Of a stretch of 64,000 nt of DNA, positions 63,416-64,000 are shown piece after piece. Position numbers and translations under genes: made by a program. The notes under the pieces are model-generated. The model was not told where the DNA came from. It worked only from the letters and a program-made list of their open reading frames with translations, and did not search any database. The DNA comes from Peromyscus leucopus (lineage: Eukaryota > Chordata > Mammalia > Rodentia > Cricetidae). The DNA is taken from contig NC_051075.1 of the NCBI RefSeq assembly GCF_004664715.2, positions 25,009,715 to 25,073,714 of the forward strand. Reading direction: 5' to 3'. Each line of letters opens with the position of its first letter. The stretch's first letter is position 1.

Positions 63416-64000
63416 TAAAGCTGGTTTCTATTTCAAAGCCACAGAGCATAAGGTTTGGCCCGAGTTAAGGTCTCTAAAACATTAATGGTATTTTTCAGGC
63501 TGCTGAGAGAGACAATGTGGAGCCATGTTGCTGTCCCCTCACCTCTGACGCTAAGACTTTCTTTATAATGACGACGTATGCATTTTTGCTTGACAGGAAA
63601 ATTCCCACTCGCTATTGTGCGGTTTGCTAATGTAAAGTATGAAAGGGATGCTTTTTATTAAATGGCACTCAAATAATGAATGACTACCTTCAATCTCTAA
63701 ATTGCCTAACAGCTTAATGCAGTAAGATGAGGTAGAGGGGAAGAGCTATGGGAGACTGACTATCAGTCAGACTGGGGATATGGTGGCCACAGAGATGTGG
63801 TTATCTCAGCCTGTTGTGTCATGGTTTCTTCCTAGATTAAATCCTTTTATCTTGAGGGAAACTTACTAAGAATATTTACAGTAGAGGTGATGTTCTAAGG
63901 GAAGATGAAATGCTACAGGGAAGCTCCTTATGGCAGGAAGTAAGCAACTCAAACTAGCTTCAGGAAGTCCCTGAAACTGACCAGATTCACTAGGCCCCTC
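63416..64000. other. Single-copy sequence to window end
   Basis: No gene or repeat recognised. Confidence 0.4.

Overview
The window is nuclear DNA of a muroid rodent, most likely a cricetid (deer mouse, vole, hamster or woodrat type). The evidence is the repeat content. B1, B2, B3, B4 and ID SINEs are abundant. Many B1 copies carry the right-end variant with an AAAGGCRCAAAGCTACACAG-type stretch, which I associate with cricetids, instead of the mouse form. There are three rodent URR1-type hAT elements and three LTRs that look like mys-type rodent endogenous retroviruses. The genus cannot be read from the sequence.

No cellular protein-coding gene, rRNA, functional tRNA or CRISPR array can be supported. 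The reading frames longer than about 60 codons are frames through simple repeats, antisense frames of LINE-1, or decayed LINE-1 ORFs. The window is best read as intergenic or intronic DNA with many layers of transposons separated by single-copy stretches. A few single-copy blocks look like possible conserved noncoding elements (about 1.56-2.03, 22.0-22.35, 48.34-48.72 and 53.9-54.5 kb), and two X-box-like motifs lie at 27.86 and 29.17 kb.

Layout. 0-17 kb: single-copy DNA with scattered SINEs, a B1-bearing composite repeat at 0.2 kb, a minus-strand mys-like LTR with a stub of internal sequence at 5.9-6.7 kb, and an L1 fragment split by an LTR at 8.6-9.3 kb. 17-20 kb: a URR1 element, a 35-G homopolymer, a GC-rich composite retroposon and the second B1-bearing composite. 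20-31 kb: mostly single-copy DNA with SINEs, a MaLR-type LTR and a tail-to-tail B2 pair. 32-38 kb: one old minus-strand L1 cut into four collinear pieces by later insertions, one of which (the GC-rich retroposon) is itself split by a solo LTR. 38.5-43.6 kb: a 5'-truncated, frame-broken minus-strand L1. 44-47 kb: remains of an endogenous retrovirus, with a polypurine tract and 3' LTR. 48-64 kb: single-copy DNA, ancient L1M pieces (one carrying an ID, and a B2 that itself holds an unidentified 369-bp insert), a URR1 with perfect target duplications, a MIR and a young B2.

The elements do not form a pathway. They record order of arrival: ancient L1M, MIR and MaLR first, then URR1, B1, B3 and B4, then rodent L1s and LTRs, then the recent B1 and B2 copies that still show clear target-site duplications.
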